Assembly: GCA_963792855.1 (NCBI GenBank)
Contig: CAWBXZ010000018.1
Span: 310,001-374,000 of the forward strand
Origin: SG8-40 sp963792855
Lineage (GTDB): Bacteria > Pseudomonadota > Gammaproteobacteria > Burkholderiales > Eutrophovitaceae
Length of the DNA stretch: 64,000 nucleotides
Direction: 5' to 3'
The position numbers and the translations under genes are program-made. Positions 9,306 to 17,342 of this stretch are shown one piece after another. Below the pieces are notes generated by a model. That model was not told the DNA's origin and ran no database searches. It saw only the letters and a program-made list of their open reading frames with translations. How positions within the stretch are numbered: position 1 is the stretch's first letter; each line of letters opens with the position of its first letter.

Positions 9306-9740
9306 ATGAAACCAATCATCTACACACGCGACAACCTGGCCGACAAACTGCGCCAGCACGGTATTAATCCGACGCATCAGCGGATCGAGATCGCCTACGC
9401 GCTGTTCTCCCGGCAGTCCCACCTGTCGGCCGACCAGGTGATGGCCATCGTCAACCGCAAGCATTCGGAAACGTCGAAAGCCACCGTTTACAACACGCTG
9501 AACCTGTTTCGCCAGAAGAACCTGGTGCGGGAGGTCATCGTGGACCCGAGCAAGGTGTTCTACGACCCGAACACCGAACCGCACTATCACATCTACAACG
9601 TCGAGTCGGGAGAACTCACCGACATCGACGCATCCGAAGTGACGATCTCGGGATTACCCGAGCTACCCGGCGGAATGATTACCGAAGGGATGGATGTGGT
9701 GATTCGTGTGCGTCCCGCACAGGGGCGCCTTGCCGAGTGA
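9306..9740 (+). CDS. Fur-superfamily metalloregulator lacking the structural zinc cysteines
   Basis: A 144-residue Fur/PerR/Irr-type repressor. The N-terminal winged helix contains T-H-Q-R-I-E-I-A-Y-A-L and the recognition segment S-K-A-T-V-Y-N-T-L-N-L-F. The dimerisation half has the metal-ligand-like H-Y-H-I-Y-N. The protein contains no cysteine at all, so the CxxC structural zinc site of Fur and PerR is absent, as in Irr-like members. The ATG at 9306 fits the family N-terminus; there is no Shine-Dalgarno and the promoter is only 8 bp upstream, suggesting a leaderless mRNA. It probably regulates itself through the dyad over its promoter. The inducing signal (iron, heme or peroxide) is unknown. 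Confidence 0.85.
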   Translation: MKPIIYTRDNLADKLRQHGINPTHQRIEIAYALFSRQSHLSADQVMAIVNRKHSETSKATVYNTLNLFRQKNLVREVIVDPSKVFYDPNTEPHYHIYNVESGELTDIDASEVTISGLPELPGGMITEGMDVVIRVRPAQGRLAE

Positions 9741-9922
9741 GTGGATGTGAGCCGGCCGGTTCATCTCTAACCTGAATCAGAACGGTCGGGCGGCTTTGCA
9801 GGGCGTCATCACGCCGTTGCCGGAACTCGATGCTCTAGAATGCAAGCCTGCCTGAGACCGGCTTACAGCCGCTGGCGCAATTGTCTGTCCTCTAACAAAT
9901 TCGAACACCACGAGGAACCCGA

Positions 9923-10705
9923 ATGCCATACCAGAACATCATTGTCGAAACGCGCGGAAAAGTCGGCCTGATTACGCTCAACAGGCCCAAGGCGCTCAAT
10001 GCGCTGTCAAAGGAGCTGATGCAGGAACTGGCCGCAGCCATTGATGAATTTGAAGGCGCTGACGAAGTGGGCTGCGTGGTAATTACCGGTAGCGAAAAGG
10101 CATTTGCCGCCGGCGCCGACATCAAGGCGATGCAGGACAAGAGCTACATGGATGTCTATAAATCCGATTTCATCACCGCCGAGTGGGAGCGGGTCGCGCA
10201 GTGCCGCAAGCCGGTGATCGCGGCTGTGGCCGGCTACGCGCTCGGGGGTGGTTGTGAGCTGGCGATGATGTGCGATTTCATACTCGCGGCGGATAACGCA
10301 AAGTTCGGCCAACCCGAGATCAACCTCGGAATCATCCCGGGGGCAGGCGGGACGCAGCGCCTGCCGCGCTTTGTCGGAAAGTCCAAGGCGATGGAAATGG
10401 TCCTGCTGGGGCAGGCGCGAATGATGGACGCGCAGGAAGCCGAACGTTGCGGGCTGGTGAGCCGGGTGGTGCCGGTTGCAGGGCTGATTGACGAAGCGCT
10501 CAGCACGGCACAGAAAATCGCCGAACTGAGCCAGCCGATCGTGATGATGGCGAAGGAGTCCGTGAACCGCGCGTTCGAATCCACGCTCAACGAAGGCGTG
10601 CGTTTTGAGCGCCGCTTGTTTCACTCGGCCTTTGCCACCGAGGATCAGAAGGAAGGCATGGCGGCGTTCGTGGAGAAACGCAAGCCGGTATTCAGGCACC
10701 GCTGA
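9923..10705 (+). CDS. Enoyl-CoA hydratase (crotonase family)
   Basis: Hydrates trans-2-enoyl-CoA to 3-hydroxyacyl-CoA. The 260-residue protein is full length. The oxyanion-hole segment A-A-G-A-D-I-K-A-M lies near residue 63, and G-Y-A-L-G-G-G-C-E-L-A-M-M-C-D holds the second oxyanion Gly and the first catalytic Glu. The second catalytic Glu is in G-Q-P-E-I-N-L-G. It ends like short-chain hydratases with K-R-K-P-V-F. An AGGA site lies before the ATG. It stands alone on the strand, with the tRNA promoter overlapping its downstream region. Substrate chain length cannot be inferred. Confidence 0.92.
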   Translation: MPYQNIIVETRGKVGLITLNRPKALNALSKELMQELAAAIDEFEGADEVGCVVITGSEKAFAAGADIKAMQDKSYMDVYKSDFITAEWERVAQCRKPVIAAVAGYALGGGCELAMMCDFILAADNAKFGQPEINLGIIPGAGGTQRLPRFVGKSKAMEMVLLGQARMMDAQEAERCGLVSRVVPVAGLIDEALSTAQKIAELSQPIVMMAKESVNRAFESTLNEGVRFERRLFHSAFATEDQKEGMAAFVEKRKPVFRHR

Positions 10706-10721
10706 TCATCCCGCTCCGGGT

Positions 10722-10751
10722 TTGGCACCGGTCGTGGTGAACCCTTATAAT
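10722..10751 (+). promoter_or_regulatory. Promoter of tRNA-Thr
   Basis: TTGGCA (10722-10727), an 18-bp spacer and a consensus TATAAT (10746-10751) are followed by a GC-rich discriminator (GCGGCCC), the usual arrangement for stringently controlled stable RNA genes. Initiation falls a few bases before the tRNA. Confidence 0.75.
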
Positions 10752-10763
10752 TGCGGCCCTTGT

Positions 10764-10839
<76 letters not shown>

Positions 10840-10948
10840 GTTTCCTTTGGCACCTGCCAGTGGATCACCTCTCCGGGACACTCGTTTCCCGGTGCCCATG
10901 GTGATCGCGCGGGTGCTTTTGCCGTTTCTGGCCCGAGGAGTGCCTGAA

Positions 10949-11272
10949 GTGTTTTGCAAGACGTGGATTGCCGTGAGTGCCGCGGCGCTGTTGCTGGCCC
11001 TGCCGCCGCTCTCCCTTGCCGAGGTGAATGGTGAGGAGTTGCTGGAAATGATGCAACGCGACGCCGGCCGGGAAACCGCCCAGTTCTTTATCGACGATGT
11101 CTGGCAGAAATGGAACGAAGGTCTATTCTGTATCCCGGAAGGGGATCGGCAGAAATTGAGCTTCGACGCGGTAAAGGCTTACCTGGAGGCGCATCCGGAG
11201 GAGTTGTACAGGCCCCGCCGCTACCTCATCGTGCAAGGGCTGAGGGGCGCATTTCCGTGTGAACCCGGTTAA
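10949..11272 (+). CDS. Rap1a/Tai-like small secreted protein
   Basis: A 107-residue protein with a signal peptide (F-C-K-T-W-I-A-V-S-A-A-A-L-L-L-A-L-P) and the Rap1a/Tai pattern: F-F-I-D-D-V near residue 50, then F-C-I-P, a Y-L-E-A-H-P-E helix and a final A-F-P-C. Rap1a/Tai proteins are periplasmic immunity proteins against type VI amidase effectors, but many homologues are orphans of unknown role. The GTG start at 10949 has GAGGAG eight bases upstream; the earlier ATG at 10847 would put the signal peptide after an implausible 34-residue extension. No effector is adjacent. Confidence 0.7.
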   Translation: MFCKTWIAVSAAALLLALPPLSLAEVNGEELLEMMQRDAGRETAQFFIDDVWQKWNEGLFCIPEGDRQKLSFDAVKAYLEAHPEELYRPRRYLIVQGLRGAFPCEPG

Positions 11273-11395
11273 GCTGCGGCCCGGGCGACTGGACCGGTTG
11301 GCCGCCGTTGTCATATTTTCGTGATCGCGCCCACGAAGCCTTTTTTCGCGTTATATTGGCAAGGTTTTTATCCGTCGCCGACTCGTTCGGTGCGG

Positions 11396-11436
11396 CGGGG
11401 CAGGCTTACCTCCCTTGGTCTGCCCCGATTTTTCTT
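11396..11436 (+). terminator. Rho-independent terminator
   Basis: A perfect 8-bp stem CGGGGCAG/CTGCCCCG (11396-11403 and 11420-11427) with a 16-nt loop is followed by ATTTTTCTT. It lies between the Rap1a-like gene and the convergent stress-protein gene. A weaker 6-bp stem followed by six T residues at 11318-11346 may be a first terminator. Confidence 0.65.
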
Positions 11437-11459
11437 CCCTCGCCCTTTCGGGGCAGCGC

Positions 11460-11900
11460 TCAGCGATAGATCAGCACCGCGGTCTTGGTGTGCGTCAGCA
11501 CCTTGGTGGTTTCGCTGCCGAGCAGCATCGCTGACAGGCCCTTACGCCCGTGAGAGGCCATGAAAATCAGGTCGCAGTTCCTGGTGTTGGCGGCTTCGAT
11601 GATGCCTTCCCACGGGTGATCATTGGCCAGGCACAGCACTTCTGCCGGTACGCCGGCTTTCTCGGCTAGCCCGGCGATTTCGCCGGTCAGCCGTTCGCCC
11701 CGCGCGCGCGCTTCCTTCTCGAACTGCTCGACCATCAAATCGCTCGGGCCGGACTCCGTGTAAAGCATATACGAGGTGGCCGGAATGGCGTGGAAGGCCA
11801 CGACTTCCGCCCCGGTTTCCCGGGCGAACTCAATGCCTTTTTCTGCTGCTTTGAGGCAAAGCTCGGAGCCGTCAGTCGGGATCAGGATTCGGCGATACAT
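11460..11900 (-). CDS. Universal stress protein, UspA family
   Basis: A 146-residue single-domain Usp. The start M-Y-R-R-I-L-I-P-T-D-G-S-E matches the first beta strand and nucleotide-binding Asp. The C-terminal ATP-binding motif G-R-K-G-(9 residues)-G-S-E is present in S-H-G-R-K-G-L-S-A-M-L-L-G-S-E-T. It is monocistronic and divergent from the enolase-superfamily gene. It probably binds ATP and is induced in growth arrest, as known for the family; no regulator is visible. Confidence 0.92.
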   Translation of the reverse strand: MYRRILIPTDGSELCLKAAEKGIEFARETGAEVVAFHAIPATSYMLYTESGPSDLMVEQFEKEARARGERLTGEIAGLAEKAGVPAEVLCLANDHPWEGIIEAANTRNCDLIFMASHGRKGLSAMLLGSETTKVLTHTKTAVLIYR

Positions 11901-11994
11901 GGTTACCCTCTTGTGTCGTCAATTCATAATGCAACATCATGCACTTGATTCTGAGTCAGTCAACTCCGAAAACAACCGCCAGGGTCCCACACTT

Positions 11995-13143
11995 ATGAAG
12001 ATTACCGGTATTCGAACACATGTACTGAAAAGCCCGCTCGCACAACCATTTGCGTTTTCCCAGGGCTGGGTTCCGACCCGCTCGGCGACGCTGGTTGAAA
12101 TTACCACCGACAGCGGCCCGGTCGGCTGGGGCGAGGCGTTCGCGCAGGGCATGGAAGCGCCGGAGATTTCCGCTGCCGCCATTGAGCATGCACTCGCACC
12201 GCTTCTGACCGGAGCCGACCCTCTGGAAATCGAGGTGCTCTGGCATCGCATGTATCACCGCACGCGCGACTACGGACGCAAGGGCTCGGTGATCGCGGCG
12301 ATCAGCGCCATCGATATTGCGTTGTGGGACATCGCGGGAAAGCACTACGGCGTGCCCGTCAGTCGGCTCCTGGGTGGCGCATTCCGGAAAACGGTGCAGC
12401 CCTATGCCACCGGGTTTTATCGAATCGAGGGGCAGGGTGAAGCGCCGCGCCTCGCCGAGGAGGCGCTGCAGCATTACGACGCCGGTTTCAGGGCAATGAA
12501 GATCAAACTCGGTTTCGGCGTTGATGACGATATCGCCGTCATGCGCGCAATTGGCCGCGCGGTCGAAGGCAAGGGCGTTACCCTGATGGTCGACAGCAAT
12601 CATGCCTATGGTCGTGCTGAAGCGCTGCGGCTGGGTTACGTGCTCGATGAATACGATATGCGCTGGTATGAAGAGCCGGTGGTGCCGGAAGACATCGATG
12701 GCTACGTGGAGTTGCGCAGCAAGCTGCGTACACCGATTGCGGGCGGTGAAAACGAGCATACCCTTTATGGCTTCGGCGAACTGATGCGCCGCGGTGCGGT
12801 TGACATCGCACAGCCTGATATCGGTTCGTGTGGCGGGGTGAGCGCGCTCAGGCATATTGCCGTGCTGGGCCAGGCGCAGGGTATCGAGATCAACCCGCAC
12901 GTGTGGGGATCGGCGGTGGCGCAGGCCGCATCACTGCAGGTCCTGGCCGCATTGCCGGTGACCCATCATTCGCTGTTTGCCCGCGAGCCTATTCTGGAGT
13001 ACGACCGTTCGTCGCATCCGTTCCGCCGTGAACTGGTGACCGAACCGATGTCTTTGGAGGACGGCGTGGTCAGGATTCCGGATGGTCCGGGTCTCGGGAT
13101 CGAACTGGTGCCGGAGGCACTGGAGCGTTACCGGGTGAATTGA
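11995..13143 (+). CDS. Mandelate racemase/muconate lactonizing enzyme-family protein, galactarolactone cycloisomerase-like
   Basis: A 382-residue enolase-superfamily enzyme. The barrel shows the K-I-K-L-G lysine pair after strand 2, metal ligands in V-D-S-N-H, Y-E-E-P-V and G-G-E-N-E, and the Asp/His dyad of the mandelate racemase subgroup in Q-P-D-I-G-S-C-G-G and P-H-V-W-G-S. Overall it resembles D-galactarolactone cycloisomerase, which opens sugar-acid lactones in hexuronate breakdown, for example in D-G-P-G-L-G-I-E near the end. The substrate is an inference. The ATG at 11995 fits the family start; the longer frame upstream overlaps the stress-protein gene. Confidence 0.8.
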   Translation: MKITGIRTHVLKSPLAQPFAFSQGWVPTRSATLVEITTDSGPVGWGEAFAQGMEAPEISAAAIEHALAPLLTGADPLEIEVLWHRMYHRTRDYGRKGSVIAAISAIDIALWDIAGKHYGVPVSRLLGGAFRKTVQPYATGFYRIEGQGEAPRLAEEALQHYDAGFRAMKIKLGFGVDDDIAVMRAIGRAVEGKGVTLMVDSNHAYGRAEALRLGYVLDEYDMRWYEEPVVPEDIDGYVELRSKLRTPIAGGENEHTLYGFGELMRRGAVDIAQPDIGSCGGVSALRHIAVLGQAQGIEINPHVWGSAVAQAASLQVLAALPVTHHSLFAREPILEYDRSSHPFRRELVTEPMSLEDGVVRIPDGPGLGIELVPEALERYRVN

Positions 13144-13254
13144 AGCAAGGCCGGCAACACGCGAGTACCCAAAACAGGCGGTTGCGGTACGCAATGGTTT
13201 CCATGTCTAATGGTTTCGACGTCGAGGAATTTCCGTGTCCGGCAAACAGGACTG

Positions 13255-13758
13255 ATGGCAGACCGATCGTACGAGCGCATTTCCAGAGTTGACTTACGCC
13301 GTCTGGCACGTATCGCTGACGAGGAACGCGATGATCTTTTTGCGCGGCGGCCCGACTGGAGATTGCTTTACCGCCGTCGCGCGTTGTGTGCGGTGTTGCA
13401 CGGGCGAAGCGGCCTGCATTACTGCAACGGCATCTCGGGCATTGACCAGTTTGACGTCTGTCTGTTTTTCGCGACCCACGCCGAGGCACCGTTCCCGCAT
13501 CATTGGTCGGCTTACCGGGATTTTGGTGAATCGAAATTTGGCCGCCGCCAGTCCGATCACGGCTATACCGGGCGGCGGGTTCATCTCACCGGGCGCTCGC
13601 TCGCCTGTCGGCCAAGCGACGACCCGGTTGCGGTGCTGCAGGCCTATCTGCGTGGCGGACGCTCGCCCACTGCGCGCCGCATCAGGGATGGCGCCGTCGT
13701 GTTGATCTCGCCTCGGAACTACCTTGGCTATGTGGCATGGCCAACGCTGGTTGCGTGA
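13255..13758 (+). CDS. Hypothetical protein, 167 residues
   Basis: The ATG at 13255 has AGGA just upstream. The N-terminal third is charged and helical (D-L-R-R-L-A-R-I-A-D-E-E-R), followed by mixed sequence with G-L-H-Y-C-N-G-I-S-G-I-D-Q-F-D-V and G-Y-T-G-R-R-V-H-L-T-G-R-S-L, the last suggesting strands. No signal peptide or membrane segment is seen. I do not recognise a family. It lies 86 bp before a DUF3293 gene on the same strand and may be co-transcribed. Confidence 0.6.
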   Translation: MADRSYERISRVDLRRLARIADEERDDLFARRPDWRLLYRRRALCAVLHGRSGLHYCNGISGIDQFDVCLFFATHAEAPFPHHWSAYRDFGESKFGRRQSDHGYTGRRVHLTGRSLACRPSDDPVAVLQAYLRGGRSPTARRIRDGAVVLISPRNYLGYVAWPTLVA

Positions 13759-13843
13759 CTGTCTTGCTGCGCAGTCCGCTGTGCGCAGTCTGAGCAGCGC
13801 GATGCGGCGATGACACAGACGAAGGAAAATAACAAGGACAGAA

Positions 13844-14248
13844 ATGCTCACCGATGCGTACCTGCACACCACGTATCGCGTCCTTGCCGCTGACGAAACA
13901 ATCGATATCCGCATCGGCGCGGTGAATCCTGTCCTCGATAGCCTGCTGCAGGCGCGCCAGGCACAGACATGGGCATTTGTGACGGCCAGCAATCCGCGAT
14001 CGCGGGAACTCTCCAGCGAGAACAATGCGAAGCGCAACGACGCAATGAAAAAGTCATTACGTGAGGCGGGCTGGTGCTATCTGGACGCGCTCGGCGTGCC
14101 GGATCGACAGGACTGGCGCCCGGAACACAGCGTGCTGATTCCTGGCATCGGCCGGGACGAGGCAGTGGCGCTGGGGCGGCGCTGGGAGCAAAACGCGATT
14201 GTCTTCGGAAAGACTGGCGAGCCGCCGGAGCTCGTCTGGATCGCGTGA
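13844..14248 (+). CDS. DUF3293 domain protein
   Basis: A 134-residue cytosolic protein that fits DUF3293: an N-terminal Y-R-V strand, the T-A-S-N-P-R-S-R block followed by N-A-K-R-N-D-A-M-K-K-S-L, then a G-W-C-Y-L-D-A segment and the late G-R-R-W-E-Q-N-A-I-V-F motif. Its biochemical role is not known. AAGGA precedes the ATG. It is the last plus-strand gene before a convergent gene on the other strand. Confidence 0.75.
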   Translation: MLTDAYLHTTYRVLAADETIDIRIGAVNPVLDSLLQARQAQTWAFVTASNPRSRELSSENNAKRNDAMKKSLREAGWCYLDALGVPDRQDWRPEHSVLIPGIGRDEAVALGRRWEQNAIVFGKTGEPPELVWIA

Positions 14249-14627
14249 GCCCGGTTGCCGATTGACCGTACAGGTGGCGGACCATCGTCAATCGCACATA
14301 CCGGTTGTCGGCGATCTCGTCGATCGTACTCGTTCGTGCGATGCTTTTTGCGCCGGGAACCCGACAGACTGCTTGCCAATACCATGGCGTTGTTGGTGCA
14401 GATCTCCCGTAACGCTTTGTTTGTTGTGGCCGTTGCCGGTGTCGAAAACCGGTCGCGAGCGCAGTGGCATGGCACTTGCGAATTATCCGGTGCGCTCGGC
14501 AACCCTGTGCTGCCAAGGGAGGCGGGCCTCACCGGTTCGGTAGGGACCGAGCGCACCTTTTCCCGCTGATCGCAAGACCGCTCTTAAAACGGCTTCAGTG
14601 CCTGCGCCTGATTTCCTGCGTTCGATT
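14249..14627. other. Convergent intergenic region without a supported gene
   Basis: It separates the DUF3293 gene from the convergent beta-lactamase-family gene. Overlapping open frames of up to about 110 codons have no family features. The only structure seen is the long hairpin at 14489-14561. Confidence 0.5.
14489..14561 (+). terminator. Long hairpin followed by TTTT, possible terminator
   Basis: GGTGCGCTCGG (14489-14499) and CCGAGCGCACC (14547-14557) form a perfect 11-bp stem around a 47-nt loop, followed by four T residues. The large loop is atypical for a simple terminator, so it may be part of a structured 3' end. Confidence 0.35.
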
Positions 14628-16118
14628 TCAGTCACCCTTGTCTGCGGCGTTCCGTACTTCTGAATCGTTTTCTGTGGAAGAGGCATCGGCACGGTCGTCA
14701 TCCGGGAGTTCTCCGACCTTTATCCAGTTATCGTCGTCCTGAAAGTACAGGCGCTCACCGTCTTCAAAGAAACCGGACGTGGCGCCGCTGTCCCGGGTTC
14801 GCCGAAAGGTGTGCTGATCTACCGCAAGTAGCGCCTCGGGTTCTCCGTCCTGCTCGCGGGTGAACAAGCGGCCATCGTCTGCAACCCTGATCACAAGCCT
14901 GCGCGGCGAACTGGTAGCCGATTGCCATTCAAAACGCGAGGCGGCTAGCGCGTATTGCCCGGAAAAATGCTGCAACCGATCCTTGTCTTGCGAGGCTATC
15001 GGTGGTGGCGGTGGCGGACGATGGTCACGCGCAAGTTCTGTTTCGATCGTTCGACGCAGCTCTGCGAGCGCTGGCGGATTGAAGCTGTTGATGGCCACGA
15101 AGTAACCGACGCCCAGTTGCCGGCAGTAGCCAAAGCGCGACAGATAACCGTCGCCATCGCCCCCATGGCCCATGAATTTGAAACCGTCACGGTATTGCGC
15201 ATAGATGCCCAGGCCGTAGCCGAAGCGCAGTCCGTTACGCGCTGCGAGCGACGTGCGTGGCGACTCGATACGCGCAACCTCTGCCGGTGTCAGCACCGAC
15301 TGTTGCCCGTACCTGCCATCATTCAGCAGCATGGACACCAGTGACGCCATCTCCCGCGGCGTTGCGTTGATCGCCGCAGCCGGGCGCTGGATCATGTGCC
15401 AGTAGGGGATCGGCGTTACGCCGTCGCGATCGTATCCGGTGGCGAGGTTGCGCGTGCGTGCCTGCAGCGAAGTGGCAGTATGCATTTCCAGTGGAGCGAA
15501 GAGCGATTCACGGATGAGTGCCTCGTAGCGCTTTCCGCTGACACGCTCCAGCACCAATCCGGCAAGTCCGTAGTTCGAGTTCGAATAGACGGAGTGCAAT
15601 CCGGGTTTCCAGCGGCTCGTTCGCGACTGCGGCGAGAACGCCAGCCCATCCTCCAGATCGAGCTCGACGTTGTGGTCGAATTCCGCCCTCGTCCAGTCGC
15701 GAAATCCGCTGGTGTGTTCCAGCAGATGGGCGACGGTAATTGCTTGCTCGTCTTTCCATTCGTTGAAGAACATCCCGGCGGGAACATGTCGCGAAACGGG
15801 ATCATCGAGACTGAAATCCTCGCGCCGGTCGAGTTGCACCAGTGCGGCTGCCGTGAAAATCTTTGTCACCGAGCCGATGCGGAACACTGTGTCGGCGGTG
15901 ACGGGTACGCCCGAATCGTTGTCGGCAACGCCAAACGCATCGGTCAGGATGATGCCGTCGCGATCCACGATGACCACGGCCGCGCCCGGCACGCCGGCAT
16001 CGTTGCGGATGCTTTCGATTTGCCGGTGCATCCCGTCAAAATCCGCGGCATGATGCGCCAGGCCCGCAACTGGCACGCCGAGCGCAATCAAGGCCGCAAG
16101 GAATCTGGCAGAAGCCAT
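14628..16118 (-). CDS. Serine hydrolase, beta-lactamase/class C-like family, exported
   Basis: A 496-residue protein with a signal peptide (F-L-A-A-L-I-A-L-G-V-P-V-A-G-L-A). The penicillin-binding fold has the nucleophile motif S-V-T-K near residue 88 and the Y-S-N motif near 170; L-L-E-H-T-S-G is also typical of Pfam beta-lactamase (class C/EstB/AmpH-like) proteins. The region after about residue 360 is an added beta-rich domain, as in many members of unknown substrate. The ATG at 16118 is preferred over a GTG three codons upstream. It could be a D-Ala peptidase or esterase; resistance is not implied. Confidence 0.82.
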   Translation of the reverse strand: MASARFLAALIALGVPVAGLAHHAADFDGMHRQIESIRNDAGVPGAAVVIVDRDGIILTDAFGVADNDSGVPVTADTVFRIGSVTKIFTAAALVQLDRREDFSLDDPVSRHVPAGMFFNEWKDEQAITVAHLLEHTSGFRDWTRAEFDHNVELDLEDGLAFSPQSRTSRWKPGLHSVYSNSNYGLAGLVLERVSGKRYEALIRESLFAPLEMHTATSLQARTRNLATGYDRDGVTPIPYWHMIQRPAAAINATPREMASLVSMLLNDGRYGQQSVLTPAEVARIESPRTSLAARNGLRFGYGLGIYAQYRDGFKFMGHGGDGDGYLSRFGYCRQLGVGYFVAINSFNPPALAELRRTIETELARDHRPPPPPPIASQDKDRLQHFSGQYALAASRFEWQSATSSPRRLVIRVADDGRLFTREQDGEPEALLAVDQHTFRRTRDSGATSGFFEDGERLYFQDDDNWIKVGELPDDDRADASSTENDSEVRNAADKGD

Positions 16119-16217
16119 GGAATTCACGCCGGCGCTTTCAATCGGCGTTCGGGTCGCTCGCGACGTCGCACAGCGCGTGATTTGCTACCGCTCGCCGTTT
16201 GGTAATTCCGGGCATTG

Positions 16218-17342
16218 TCATTCAGCAACGCCATAGCGCTTCATGAATCCGCGATCGATGCGGTCTTTCCAGCGCCAAACCCATCGGCCCCTGGCGAAAA
16301 ACCACCCGCGCGAAGCCACGGCGTATCGGTCGCCGGTGCTGATCAGGGCGAGGGCGCGGCGCTGCGGGCGGTAATCGAGCAGCGGTTCGTCCCTGAGCGC
16401 GCGGCGCAGGTTCTCCGCCAGCGGCGGGCCCTGGCGTACGGCATAGACGCCTGACTTGGGGCGCGGAAACCGGTCCATGCTGGCGATGTCCCCAGTGGCG
16501 AAGACACTCGCTTCTCCTGTTACCTGAAGTGTCCCGGTTACCCTGAGAAAGCCTCGCTTGTCGACGGCAAGACCGCACGCCGCAGGCCAACCGGCGGGCG
16601 CGGCGCCAGTCGCCCAGACCAGCAGGTCGGCGCGCACGTGCTCGCCTGCCGCGGTAACAAGACCTTCACGGGTGGCTTCGACAATACGATGGTTGAGGTA
16701 GAGCTGGATGCCGCGTTCCTCCAGCACACGCCGGAACAGGCGTCGCGTTCTTCGTGAGTGGCCGGGCAGCACGTCGCCGCCGTCGGTGACGACCGCGTGA
16801 TGCGCTCCCTCGAAACCGGCGCTGCGCAGACGATGCTGAATCGCCAGCAGGACTTCGACGCCGGCCGCGCCGCCCCCTGCCATGACGATGCGGAAACCGT
16901 TCGGGAGCGCGTTGCGTCCGGCGCGCGCAAGAAGCGCATCCCACTGCTGCAAAAAACGGTCTGTCGGTTTTACCTTCAGGCCATGACGCGTCGCGCCTTG
17001 AATGCCGAGCGTGACCGGCGTTGATCCGATATCGATCGAAGCGACGTCGTAGTGCAGCGTTTCGCCGTTGTCGCAGAACGCCAGCTTCGCGCCGGTGTGC
17101 AAGCCGTTGATCGCTGCCTTCCTGAAGTCGCAGCCAGTGGACTGAGCCAGCGCAGGTAAGTCGATATGGCATTGCGCGAACGTGTAATGCCCGGCAATGA
17201 GGCCGGGCAGCATGCCCGAGTAGGGCGTATGCGTGGTCGGGTTGACGACGGTGATGCGGACATCGGCAACTGGACGAAGCGCGAAACGTCGCATTACTTC
17301 AATGTGACTGTGTCCGCCACCAATCAGCAGAAGTTTCTTCAT
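16218..17342 (-). CDS. FAD-dependent pyridine nucleotide-disulfide oxidoreductase, SelD N-terminal-like
   Basis: A 374-residue flavoprotein. The FAD motif G-G-G-H-S-H-I-E-V-M occurs at the N-terminus and the NAD(P) motif G-G-G-A-A-G-V-E near residue 155, with a second FAD block V-F-A-T-G-D-I-A. The G-H-S-H variant and the T-P-Y-S-G-M-L-P-G motif match the family found fused to selenophosphate synthetase (SelD), here without the SelD half. No redox CxxC is seen. The ATG overlaps the upstream DUF3047 stop (ATGA). Last gene of the ArsS operon; its electron acceptor is unknown. Confidence 0.82.
   Translation of the reverse strand: MKKLLLIGGGHSHIEVMRRFALRPVADVRITVVNPTTHTPYSGMLPGLIAGHYTFAQCHIDLPALAQSTGCDFRKAAINGLHTGAKLAFCDNGETLHYDVASIDIGSTPVTLGIQGATRHGLKVKPTDRFLQQWDALLARAGRNALPNGFRIVMAGGGAAGVEVLLAIQHRLRSAGFEGAHHAVVTDGGDVLPGHSRRTRRLFRRVLEERGIQLYLNHRIVEATREGLVTAAGEHVRADLLVWATGAAPAGWPAACGLAVDKRGFLRVTGTLQVTGEASVFATGDIASMDRFPRPKSGVYAVRQGPPLAENLRRALRDEPLLDYRPQRRALALISTGDRYAVASRGWFFARGRWVWRWKDRIDRGFMKRYGVAE

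Noticed and set aside
14628..16118. Antibiotic-resistance beta-lactamase
   Set aside because: Only the SxxK and YxN motifs common to all serine hydrolases of this fold are seen, with an extra C-terminal domain; no resistance gene family matches.
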